Positions 1 through 10,379 of a DNA stretch of 64,000 nucleotides are shown here, in pieces. Position numbers and translations under genes: made by a program. The DNA is taken from positions 6,517,899 through 6,581,898 of the forward strand of contig JACAXG010000025.1 in assembly GCA_018881555.1 (NCBI GenBank). The letters are read 5' to 3'. The notes beneath the pieces were generated by a model, which searched no databases, was not told the DNA's origin, and saw only the letters and a list, made by a program, of their open reading frames with translations. Every line of letters begins with the position of its first letter. Position 1 is the first letter of the stretch. This stretch comes from Amblyornis subalaris. Lineage: Eukaryota; Chordata; Aves; Passeriformes; Ptilonorhynchidae.

Positions 1-1328
1 GGTCTATAAATCCATGACCTTTCATTCTTGTTCTCTTCATACTCTGTATCTTTCTGGAAGTGTCATGCCCACGGCTCACATGAATGGTTTTATCCCAGCA
101 TGCAGATTTCTGATTGCAGAAAGGATCCTACTTTTTAAGCAATATCTGCATCTTTTCCTTTGAGCTGAACAGATATCTCACTATATCCAAAACTGTGTGT
201 TTAAACATATTTTACCCTTCATGCCTATATAACAACAATATTTTGACAATGTAATTCGTCAGTAGCATCCTCCTGTTAAGAGCTATCATCTATAATCTGA
301 AGAAGTGATACAAATCTTAAGTACTCATAACCCTCTTGACTTGTTCATCGAAGATGATCTTACGTAGCCTTCACACCTGCCATTTCTCTGGCATTTTCCT
401 CCACAGTATCCATTTGATGCTCATTAGGTTTTCAAGTTATTTTCCCAGCTTTTTAACTATGTGTGCAATCTTGTATTCTAAATAGGGTTGTTTATGCCCC
501 ATGTGTTTCAGCGAGTATTTTGGTAACAGTACACAAGCAGGCGATATATTTGTCCTACACATCTTTGTCCCAGCATTCTGCAGTTCCTTCCCACTCGTGC
601 CTGAAAATTGGAGTACACTGTTTTTTTCCTTCATCTCATCATTGTTGTTGTATTTTTTTTACCCTCTAGCATTTTTAGAACATAACATATTTTCATGTAA
701 GTAGTGTTAATTATGTAACAGTAATTTATCTCAGATAAGATCTTTTATTTTTGTTTCAATTTGGCAATTAGAATGCAGAAAATTTCAGGCTTTGAACCCT
801 GCCTTTTATGTCAAGTTGTCTGCCCACAACTGATGAGTATAAGTATCTTATTTGCTTCAGAAAGGAAGTGAAAAAAGTACCATCTGCAAATTTATTGGGA
901 ATTTAAATATCTTGGAGGTATGGCTGAAGAAATAGATCATGGAGTAGTCAAAGAATAGCTGCGTAATAGTGACCACAGAGTACTTTGATTCAACATCCTG
1001 AGAACCATTATCAAAGGACATTGAGAATAAATGTAGATGTTGCTTCAGGCACATCAGGTTAAAGCAACTGACCAGTGTCTGATTGGCTGAGAACTGCATG
1101 GCAGGGAACCTAAATGAACATTTTTTTGCTCAGGCATCACAATGTACTGGGGTTCTTTGAAGGGGTCAGCGAGCATATGGATAAAGGAAAGCCAATACAT
1201 ATAGACTAGACTACGCGGATGTCTAAAAACCATTCGTAATGCTTTTGGGGGAACTGAGTATTGGTTGGAGAAGTGGAAAGAATATTGCATGAATTAAAAT
1301 AGCTTAAAATGAGTAAAATAGCAGAATA

Positions 1329-1412
1329 AATGGCAAATCTCACAGTGGACTGCTACAGGGATATGTAGAAATGTGAATGGCAAGTCTCACAGTTGAATAC
1401 TACATGGATCTG
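1329..1412. repeat. Diverged 47-bp tandem duplication
   Basis: Two copies of a unit beginning AATGGCAARTCTCACAGT lie 47 bases apart, starting at 1329 and 1376. About six mismatches occur over the first 37 aligned columns. A simple local duplication; no function suggested. Confidence 0.6.
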
Positions 1413-1732
1413 TTTTGACCTATGATGTTATAACCATTCCTGTGTTCTAATTTAGTCAATGCACCACGTGCTTCATCCAGGGCCCTTGAGTGAATTGTCT
1501 CACTTCATATATCCTAAATATGTTGCTTCCACATCAACTCCTTCTTTAATGCGACTTCATCTAGATGGTGTTTGTTAGGGAACCAAAACCAGTGGGGACT
1601 CCGTGCTCTACTGCTTTGTTAGGAAGCTCAATTTCTAACTTCAATATCAATTAAAGCAGACAATTTAGTGCTGGGCACACAAACAAATTCGACCCAACAT
1701 TCCCTCGGTGCCTTCTTACAAATCTAGATGTT

Positions 1733-1778
1733 GATGTCCTATCATCTTTAGGACATGGATGTCATATCATCTTTAGGA
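1733..1778. repeat. 25-bp-period tandem duplication
   Basis: GATGTC followed by MTATCATCTTTAGGA occurs at 1733-1753 and again at 1758-1778, differing at one base. The period is 25 bases. Recent local duplication of no obvious function. Confidence 0.7.
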
Positions 1779-4700
1779 GATCTTACCGTGCTGGCACAGA
1801 GCAAGCACAATAGGTTTCCCAGTAATGCTGGGAAGAGCTGTAGTGCTCTGATTGATTCTTTTAATCTTTTGGAAAGTATCTCTAGAGACCTTCTCTAGAT
1901 ATATCTCACCATCCCCCGGAACACCTTAGTGACCCAGAATTACTACAATTACAGACCTTGATTTAGGCATTCTTTCCATGTTGGTAGAACACCGTAAGTC
2001 CTGTGTTCTCTATGAACTGCCATGGCACTGCTGTGCCTTGGAGGATGTTACTCACTCCACTGTATCTATTGCTGGCAGATTTGACTGTCTTCATCAAACC
2101 AATCAGCTGACAAATGGAATGTATTGCCTTGAACGTCAGAGTAGATTTTTCTAACTAGGTCTAGCTACTGAGCATATGCAGGAGCCAGAATAGCAGTTGC
2201 CTGCCTTTATTTCATCCTCCTCCTCTGACAAAGCTAAACTAGCTGATGCTCCCTCCCCAACATGATCCTTCAGGCCTTTTAGCATCCTCTACTCAAACAA
2301 TTTCTAACTCTTGTAAAGAGAAATTGTAGCTCCTTCAAGGCTTCTGGGCGGGGATGATGGAGAGGAATTACCCCAGGTGGGTAGACCCTTGCACATACAT
2401 GACTCAATGGATATCATGCATTATCAAGATATATAACCTCTAGATGTCTTAAAATATGTACCNTTCTGACCCTGAGCAGCCATAGAACAGCATTCTTGTG
2501 ACACTCTAGGCTGTACATCTAGAAGGCAGTGTAACTTCATCAGTGTCCACTAAAGCAGAGTCTTTTGGACTGTTGGTTTGAAATGCTATCATTGCTGTCT
2601 CTCTGCTGATCTGCAGCAGAGCTCCTTGGTGTACAGAAAGTTCTAATGACACAAAGTCCTGGTGACCATCACTCTGACACCCAGACAGTGGCAGATCTAG
2701 CTCAGCATAGCAAAGTTTTGTTTTGGGACCCGAGTGACTCGGAGAGGAGGACACTTGCCAGGGATACACAGTGCTGAGGGACATGACAGCACTGTAGTGC
2801 TGTGAGTAATGCACCTGTTTGGTATGTTTTCTTCACACAGCCAGGTTTAAATCAACCACCAGATTGGGACTGAGGGAAGAGTGTTTCTACAGCAGGTACC
2901 AACACCTGTCTCTGCTTCCTATAGTTTTGTCCTCTTCTGCAGCATGGTGCACACTCCATTTCCCAAGGACTGTATGTTCCAAATCTTGTCCACTGTATCC
3001 ACCTATATTAGCTGGCCAAATAACAGTTATCAGCATTACTAATCTAAGATCACCCACACAGTTTCACCTACAAATGTCCATGAGTCACAGTGAACCACTC
3101 CCCACCCCCAACAGGCTGTGTCNTTCATTTATCCTGTACTTGTCCTCTTGCATGGTCCAGTCTTGAACCTTTTGATCTTTGATGCAAAAGTTTAAATTGG
3201 GTTTTGGGAGCTGTTTTGTGATTAGAGATGTCTAGGGCTGGGGGGAAGGTAAAGGAGAAATACGTATTTCTTTTCTTACTCACCTCTCATATACCATGGC
3301 AGAAACTGTAGGAACCTGGTCCTGATGACCCAGCTAGAATGTTCCAATTCACTTTTTCCTCTCCCTTGAAGGACTGTGGTTCTTCAGCAAAAGGTAAATA
3401 ACCCTTTTTCCTCTGACCCAGAAATACTTATATGAGTCATAATGTTCTAAATGTGCCTGTTGGTGTAAAACTACATGCTGATGTGAAATCCTTCTTTGGG
3501 TTTCAAGGTTGTTTCAGAACAAAGTGGATTATAATTCTTCACAAATGTTTTACTTTATTGTCCTTAGAACTGGGGCTGAAGGGACCTATATGTGATTTTA
3601 TTAACACAGAGCAAATATCTGACTGTTTACTTCCAGTTCTCGTAACTGCACCCTGGCGAGGAAAGGAAGGGGAGATGAGGAAAGGAGACTGCAGAGATTT
3701 AAGCAATTCTGACAAGGACAGAAAAGAAATCAGTGCTTCCAGAGAGTCTCTGTCTCCTAAAGTTCTCTGTAGTGCCTACTGGACCATCTGTAATCCCTAC
3801 AGAGCAGGATTTTCAGAACTATTGGAGAGGCCACTGAGACTTGAAGTCTTTTATAATTTGTCTTCCTGAGCCAAAGAGATTCCCCTAAAGTACCTTAATG
3901 TTGTTCAGAATAAGATTATTCTGACTCAGTTAAGCAGAGGGAGCTACCTCCTAATGAACTCGGGTGGACACACCACCATAGCTAAGACTTACTCTTAAAA
4001 CTTCAAGTTCCTTGAAACAAACTCCTTCGTGAGGGAAATTAGAGTAGGAGAGAAGGGGGCAGACCAAACGGAACAATTGCTGGGAATATGAAAATTATAT
4101 AGGGCCAATAATGAGTTTATCAAAAAGAAGAGCTGGCTAAAAGCTGTAGGAGGACAGTGACAGCTTGCCAGGTTTTCTTGTGTTTTTTTTATCACTATTT
4201 TAAAGTTTCACAGAAATTNTCTCTTCTATAGAAATAATGCTTTGAGATACTTTAAAATATATGGTAGCCAGAATAGCCTCTTGCACTCTAGAGGTGTTGC
4301 TCTTTCTGTCTCTGGAGAAACTGTGACCCTGCAGGTCTCAGGTGAAACCCCTTTGTAAGCACATACAGTCTGCCTAATGTGGGCTTTACAGAGTTGGGAG
4401 ATGCTTAGCTAGTTTTGGCAGCCTGGATCTGAACCTTGAGGGGACGAGGGGAGTAAAGACACCAAGTGGCACTGTCATAATTATTCAGGAAATATTTAAG
4501 GCAGTGCCATGGACCCTATTGCCTTGTGCTCCTCTTTGTAAGCAAAGCCACAAAGACGAGAGTTCCTCATCCTGCTGCAGATCTAACTGAAGTTATGAGT
4601 ACAGGTAAGCAAAGTGCAAGGCAATCTCCAGTGCACCAAGAAATTAGGACTAAAGAAGCAATTGGGTCATGACAGGCCTCAAAAATTACAGGCAACCATG

Positions 4701-5394
4701 TTAACATACATAAAGGTTTTAAAGGTCTGTATGTGCCTCTTTCTGCTGTATTGAAATCCACATTATGGGCCATAAAATACTGTCAGAAACTTAAGAGCAA
4801 TAGTAAAGGGTGTGAAACTGAAACTATAATATGTTGTGGGGTAAGCGCAAGAAAGAGACAATTCTGCTGATGTCCAAGGTCCCTGTGATAGCCAGAAATC
4901 TCCATTGGAGAAAACTCACTGATGGCTCCTGGGAAGCAGATTGGGTCAGGGTACTGAGAGGGAGGGGAACCCAGCAGCACCCCTCCCAAAGAAGTTCCCT
5001 CCACATTCATATATGGTTGTCAGCTTGAAATTTGGGCCTGTGCATGGATACCTTGACTGCGAACCAGATTTGGAAGTTGAGAAGATAGGGGTACAGGATG
5101 TTAATGATCTGCTACAGGCATGAAGCAGAGGTAAGGAGATCCTGCTTCCTAATTCTTGTGCTGATTTTTTAGAATGGTGAATTGAAGAAAAAAAGAGAAA
5201 AACTGATCACAGAGAGCCTTGAATTGTACTTACACCTGAGGGTGCAGGGATCTGGGTTTTGCTATGGAGAAATGATCATTAGAAAAGATGTTTTTGAGCT
5301 AAGATCAAACAGAAGGGCTGTAAGCAGTGAGAGCAGTGTGAATTTTTTTTTTCCTTATGACTGTTTTTCTGCATACTGTAACTGCTGTACATTG

Positions 5395-5408
5395 GTGCCA
5401 TCTACTGC
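5395..5408 (-). promoter_or_regulatory. Candidate CTCF binding site (minus orientation)
   Basis: The plus strand reads GTGCCATCTACTGC; its complement GCAGTAGATGGCAC matches the vertebrate CTCF core CCASYAGRKGGCAS at 13 of 14 positions. CTCF is the zinc-finger architectural protein whose oriented sites anchor cohesin loops. This site faces away from the two plus-strand matches near 9.6 and 10.4 kb. Occupancy cannot be seen from sequence. Confidence 0.45.
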
Positions 5409-8169
5409 CTGGCCTGGGGCTGTCCCTGCCTGGATCTCTGAGGGCATCACCAGAGTTAGGTGTAGCAAAAGTGCAACACAGGTAGGAAAAGCCCTACAAT
5501 TCTCTGTCGATGCCCTGACATAAAAAGAAAAATTGTAACTATCTGTCCTGATGACAGCAGCACCAATTTAAAGAGAACAGAGCTGCTAACCAGCTAATAC
5601 AGCTCACTTGCCTTGGAGGTAGGACAGAAACCATGGGTAAGCATCCCTTTGGCCTGGAGGAAAGAAGAAGGAATCAGCTGGATTCCTTAATTATGCCCAT
5701 GTGCTATGGCACAATAAGTCTCATCTGATCCCATACGGATGCCAACAGCAGTGAGACGCTGAGCAGCAGGGGAGGAGATCCTGCAGCTTATGCAATGCTG
5801 ATGGTACATGGCTGCTTCCCTGGGGTCAAAGCAGAGATTCATGTGGCATCTGTGGAAGAGTCTGGCACTAGGGCATAGCCTCTGGTTCACACCCTGCAGC
5901 TGCTATGACTGTCATCATCATCGTGAGCAGGCAGCTGTGCACCTCTGAAACTCCTCTTTGCATGCTAGGGCTTCTCTGTAGTCCATGTTTCTGTTTTAAT
6001 GTCATTAAAATAACCCAGCCATACAGCTTTCGTGGTGATCCATTCAGCTGCTGTTCACAGTTNCTGTAAAACTAATACATGTAAGGAGTGTCTCCATCAG
6101 CTGGTCTGAGCTGTGCAGCACAGTTCACATCATCACAGCTAACTCAACCGAGGCTACGCCAGAAAACTTGGTCTGTAGAGAAGGTGGGAGAATGATGTTT
6201 CAAATGTGAAAGAGGGTTTGGTTGTACATAGAGTTATGCTATCAGGGGACTGAATAATGAGGTAGCTCCTCACATGTCTCAGATATTGGCTGCTTAAGTA
6301 ACCATAGAAATTGTGAAGCCTCTCTTAATCTAGCAAAATTATCCAGAGTAAACTTTAGTAATCTGCATGTATGTTGAGTTGACCTAAAGGATCCTTACTA
6401 AGGGCCTGTATGCTGCCTCACATTCAGCAGCAGTGGTGTTTTCAGTGAGCAGTGGCATCTGGCAGAAAATCCAAAAATTCTGAGAAGGGCAGAGAGAAGC
6501 AGAAAGAGAAGTTTCCAGGACAAGAAGGGTCTGACCTAAGCAAATGAAAATTCAACAGGGTGTGTTTTGTGCCTTGTATCCTCAGAATATCCTAGAGGAA
6601 CACTTCTTAAACTTCAAGGACTGTAAATTTAAAATCTGAAATTAAATGTCTTTACATCACATATTGTTGATGTAATTCACTGTCAAAAGAAGCATCTGAG
6701 AGGATGAGAGGGTATGACTGACAGTCAAATGAGTTAGATACTCAGGTGTGCATTGTACCATCCAAATCCTCAGGAATTGCTCAGGCTGGTAACAGCGCTC
6801 CCTTCAGGTGGGACGGCCACAGGAATCAGGAGCAGGACCTGGCATCTTTCCCTGGTAGAACAGGAATAGGGTTAATGTTCCTCTCAGTCCATGGCATTTG
6901 TTCTTACGAGCATCAAACTGGATATTTACAGGGTCCTTAGCACCACTGTGGTTAGGGGTTTCAGCAATATACTGTGCCCTCTGTGAGTGTGCTCTACTCC
7001 TTTTACAGGCAACAGCAGCCAAAATCCTGACTCCCAGGTTTGCAACCAGCCACCAAGCCACTGCCCCCGCGGCAAGAGCAGTGCCAGCAGCAGCTGAAAA
7101 TGCTATCTTCCAACAGACCTGCCCAGAGGAAAAGAGGGAAGAGTACTTGAAGACAGACATAGTGTTTGCCTGACTCAGAGTTCAAGGTGAAGTCTCACTT
7201 AATAACAGAGGTCTCCCTGTTTACTTTGTGACAGAGATTGTCTCAAATATTTTCAATCTGTGGGTAAATGCTGACTTTTCTAACATGTCATTCTGAAGCC
7301 TCATTTGATCATTATGTTTACAAGGTAATCTCATAACCATAGACTCTTTTAAGTGCTTATGGAATGTCTCAGTTAAAAGGATCTGTCTTAGTTTCCTCTG
7401 TCTCAAATGAAGATCAATACCCATCATAAATATCCCAAAGCCAATTCTCATCCAAGGATAAAAACTTTCGTAGGTAAGAGTGTATATATTTGTTATTATG
7501 GAAATTACCATTTAAAAACACAAATAAAAGGAGGTTCATTCTCTTCTTTAGAAATTATGGAAAATTGCCTTTCTTAATAATTCAGTTTTATACAAACTGA
7601 ACATAAACTCTCTCTGAGAACATGAGAAAAAAGAAAGAACATTTTCTCAGAGCTTCAAATCAGTGGAGACTGCCTTTCAGGAGAAGAAACTTGAGTTTCC
7701 CACTGGGAGCTGATCCCACATATGACTTTTAGGAAGACCAGCCATGGCCACCAACGGATACACCGTCAGAGCCAAACATAAGCCTTCGGGAGAAGTGATC
7801 TGACAAGCAGCTGCCACTGCTGAAAACTTCCTTTGTAGACCCTGACATCTGGCTTCTCCAGCTGCCGAGCTTGGCCTCCTCCAAGGTACCGCAGGAGACA
7901 AGTCGCTGCAGCAGGTAGGAAACCAGGAGGACAAAGATCACAATTTGATGTGACTGGGAAGTAGGAGATGAGGTTGGCTGGATGTAAGGCACTAATTTGC
8001 AAGCCCTTTGTGACACCTTTTATTTTCTACAGGTTTGCTCATGACTTTGCAGTTCTATATGCATAAATTATTGTAGTAGAAGAAGGGAAAGGGGAAAGAA
8101 AGTAATGGGAAGGGTCACACTAGAACTTCCAATCTATGTTTGTATATTCAAAAGGTTGATATAATTTGA
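5409..8169. other. Non-coding stretch with one ambiguous open region
   Basis: No gene is recognised. Around 6804-7185 both strands are open (see the separate entry). A donor-like TAG|GTAAGA near 7473 has no good partner acceptor. A single N is at 6063; none is apparent after it until 18730. Confidence 0.55.
6804..7160 (-). CDS. Doubtful open frame with one hydrophobic segment
   Basis: The minus-strand frame starts at an ATG with A at -3 and runs 118 codons. Residues about 18-45 are Ala- and Val-rich with a Trp pair, like a membrane helix (KIAFSAAAGTALAAGAVAWW). No family was recognised. The opposite strand is also open: it has an acceptor-like CTACTCCTTTTACAG ending at 7005 and an open frame to a stop near 7173. 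Both cannot be taken at face value, and a frame of this length is expected by chance in 64 kb. It could be a retrocopy, a small exon or nothing. Confidence 0.12.
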   Translation of the reverse strand: MSVFKYSSLFSSGQVCWKIAFSAAAGTALAAGAVAWWLVANLGVRILAAVACKRSRAHSQRAQYIAETPNHSGAKDPVNIQFDARKNKCHGLRGTLTLFLFYQGKMPGPAPDSCGRPT

Positions 8170-8505
8170 TGTGGCTTCAAACCAGAGTTCCAAATCCAGT
8201 GCCTCATTGTATCTGAAAAGGATGTGCACATCAATATTGAAGGTGTGAGCAGAACAAAATTAGATGGGGCAAATGCATTAGTGATGAAGGTTGATGAGGT
8301 GGTGGTCTCTTGAGCCACCCTGAATGTTGTGGACTTGGTGACTGGAGACTCCCTGAGCTCAAAATGGCATGGCAATGTTCTGGTCTGTGTCTGGAGCTCA
8401 GGTCCCTGCCAGTCCACAGTGGTTTCGTTTGACACACAGACCATCAGCACTTCAATCCTTTATAAGGTGTGGGGAGACCAAGCTGAGGCGTTTTCAGATA
8501 CTGAG
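8170..8505 (+). pseudogene. Possible decayed exon or retrocopy, interrupted by one stop
   Basis: One plus-strand frame stays open for 112 codons except for a TGA at 8311-8313. The translation has ordinary protein-like composition on both sides of the stop (for example EFQIQCLIVSEKDVHINIEG before and LNVVDLVTGDSLSSKW after). It ends at a strong donor-like A|GTAAGT with GT at 8505-8506, while a TGA precedes the frame. No polypyrimidine tract or convincing acceptor lies upstream. I do not recognise the family. The antisense strand is also open for about 100 codons, so chance is a real alternative. Confidence 0.18.
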
Positions 8506-9189
8506 TAAGTCAAGATTTCATTTCAAGAGGTGATCACTTGAGAGCTGAATGGTGAGACAGGGTGAAGGGAAGTTCATGTTGCTACACTAGGTGCGACTGC
8601 AACGTCACAGTGAGAACAAGGTGTTTGTTTTCCCTGGCTTGCCAACTGCTGGCTGTACAGGGAAGGAGGAAAAGACCAAGCAAGATGAGTCACTCTTTGA
8701 AAGCAGGGTTTCTTACTTCTTCCTCTGAAGTGTCTGTTCCCAGTGTGGGAGACAGGCTAGGTCATTGGTTTCAGAGAGGAAACTACTTAGAGTTAACTCT
8801 TGGCACTCTGCCAAGTTTTCCAAAAAGGTTTAAATGGTTCTTTGCTTCATAATAATTTTTGCATATAATTGACTGAACTGCTTTGTTCAAAACTTGGCTC
8901 CTACTTAGACCTCAGTGAGGAGGAAAAGTAATTGCCTGAGTTTAAATGCTCCCCTGTTTATAATCCAAACACTGCAGCATGGAACTATTGCATGAGAACT
9001 GGGAAGTAAACCTGACTACAAGCCAGCTCCTCACAAATGTGAAACAAATGTCAGCCTTTCATTATCCAAGGCAAAGTGTAAAGTAAACAGCTTCAGAGGT
9101 AATTCGCTTTTTAACCTATCTCATTGAAGGGTAGAGGTATTCCTCGCAATGCAAAAGAGAATATTTACTATAAATATTTTATAGTGGTG
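8506..9189. other. Non-coding stretch, nothing recognised
   Basis: AT-rich sequence with no gene-like frame, repeat family or RNA gene recognised. It ends at the 3' boundary of the CR1 copy. Confidence 0.55.
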
Positions 9190-9524
9190 GAATTATAGAA
9201 TGCTTTGGGAGGGAAAGGGCCTCAAAGATTTAAGCCCCATGCCTTGGACAGGGGCACCTTCCACTAGACCAGGTTCCTCAGGGCCCCATCCAACCTGGCC
9301 TTGAACACTTCCAGGGATGGGGCACCCACAGCTTCTCTGGGCAACCTGTTCCAGTGTCTCACCATACTCAGAATGAAGAATTTCTTCCTAATATCCAATC
9401 TAAACCTGCCCTGTTTCTGTTAAATGCCATTCCCCCTTGTCCTATTGCTCCATGACCTTGTAAAAAGTCTCTCTCCAGCTTTCTTGTAGGCCTCCTTCAG
9501 TTACTGGAAGGCTGGTATAAGCTT
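9190..9524 (-). mobile_element. CR1 LINE fragment, 3' end, minus orientation
   Basis: The sequence follows the avian CR1 3' consensus in reverse complement. It begins with GAATTATAGAATGCTTTGGG, which corresponds to the element's 3' terminus, and contains the typical phrases CCACTAGACCAGGTTCCTCA, CATCCAACCTGGCCTTGAAC and GGCAACCTGTTCCAGTGTCT. It is 5'-truncated at about 9524, as usual for this retrotransposon family, and carries no intact coding capacity. This is the best-preserved repeat in the window and the main evidence for an avian genome. Confidence 0.95.
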
Positions 9525-9612
9525 ACAGGTATTTAGCAAACATATTTTATATCTAGTAGACATAGTTATCACCAGGAATTATGAAAGGTTAAGCAGTGCC
9601 TTTTAATATCTA

Positions 9613-9626
9613 CCACGAGATGGCAG
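9613..9626 (+). promoter_or_regulatory. Candidate CTCF binding site (plus orientation)
   Basis: CCACGAGATGGCAG matches the CTCF core CCASYAGRKGGCAS at 13 of 14 positions. It lies about 90 bases beyond the CR1 copy and 753 bases before a second plus-strand match in the same orientation. Occupancy is inferred only from motif quality. Confidence 0.45.
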
Positions 9627-10365
9627 AGTTGGACTTAGAACAATTACATTTTTGTAAACTAATGACTCCGAAACCTCATTGTAAAAAGAGTGTTTGTGTC
9701 CTGTAGAGAACAAACAAACAAGAACCAGTCAGTAAAGAAACATCTTGACCCTTATGGATTGTCCCTCCTAAGCAGCTCCCTCCAAAAACAGTGTCTTCCT
9801 ACAGCTCCAGTGGTGTGTCCAATCCACAAAAGTTGCTGTCTTCAGGGGTATCTTGAGAATCAGATTTCCTGTGCTTCAAAATGATGGTATGTTCCCTAGG
9901 ATGCTGATCACCAACAGAATGATACAGAATCCTGTGGGGAAATTTGGCTCTGTATATACATCTTAGGACTGCTCTGAAACCACGTGCAGTCTTCCTTAGC
10001 TGTGTGAAATTCTGTTGTTGGGTAGCTGGAAGGTGATTTGGGCTGTGCTCAGTTATCACATCGATGGGATGCTACATGGTGACGTTTAACAAAGTTCTGG
10101 CTGGTTCTATTGCAAGTATACATGAGCACACACACACAAGTAATGTTATGAGCATCATATACGGTATAAACATGTTATACATACACGTTATACATTTATG
10201 GCCAGATGCACTGCCCTTGGAAGGTTGAAATGCCAACTGAGGGTTACTTATCCATGCAGAGTGCATCTCCCACTTTTCTAAAACAGGTCGTTCCACTCAT
10301 GCCGGGTTTCAGAAAGAGGAGTTTAAACCATCTCAGTGCTCGGTTAAGGTGCGAATTTCACTTTC
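9627..10365. other. Non-coding stretch between two CTCF-like sites
   Basis: No gene is recognised. It holds a short CA run near 10127-10138 and a small direct repeat of GTTATACAT near 10160-10200. Confidence 0.5.
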
Positions 10366-10379
10366 CCACTAGATGGCAG
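10366..10379 (+). promoter_or_regulatory. Strong candidate CTCF binding site (plus orientation)
   Basis: CCACTAGATGGCAG fits the CTCF core CCASYAGRKGGCAS at all 14 positions, the best match seen in the window. It has the same orientation as the site at 9613 and the opposite one to that at 5395. A real site would be expected to bind CTCF and stall cohesin. Confidence 0.6.

Larger units (their letters stand above)
1..5394. other. Non-coding stretch, no gene recognised
   Basis: AT-leaning, CpG-poor DNA. Frames of 60 to 145 codons occur on both strands, the longest plus at 3432-3869, but none shows a recognisable domain or a convincing acceptor-plus-donor pair. Two short diverged tandem duplications are listed separately. 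A donor-like CAG|GTAAGC near 4604 follows a possible acceptor by only 24 bases and is not enough to call an exon. Single Ns at 2463, 3123 and 4219. Confidence 0.6.

Noticed and set aside
3432..3869. 145-codon plus-strand frame
   Set aside because: No family, no splice signals at either end, ordinary AT-rich background; consistent with chance.
4581..4604. Possible 24-base microexon between a CTGCTGCAG acceptor and an ACAG|GTAAGC donor
   Set aside because: Too short to evaluate without transcripts; likely coincidence.
10127..10138. CA dinucleotide run
   Set aside because: Only about six units; below a useful microsatellite length.
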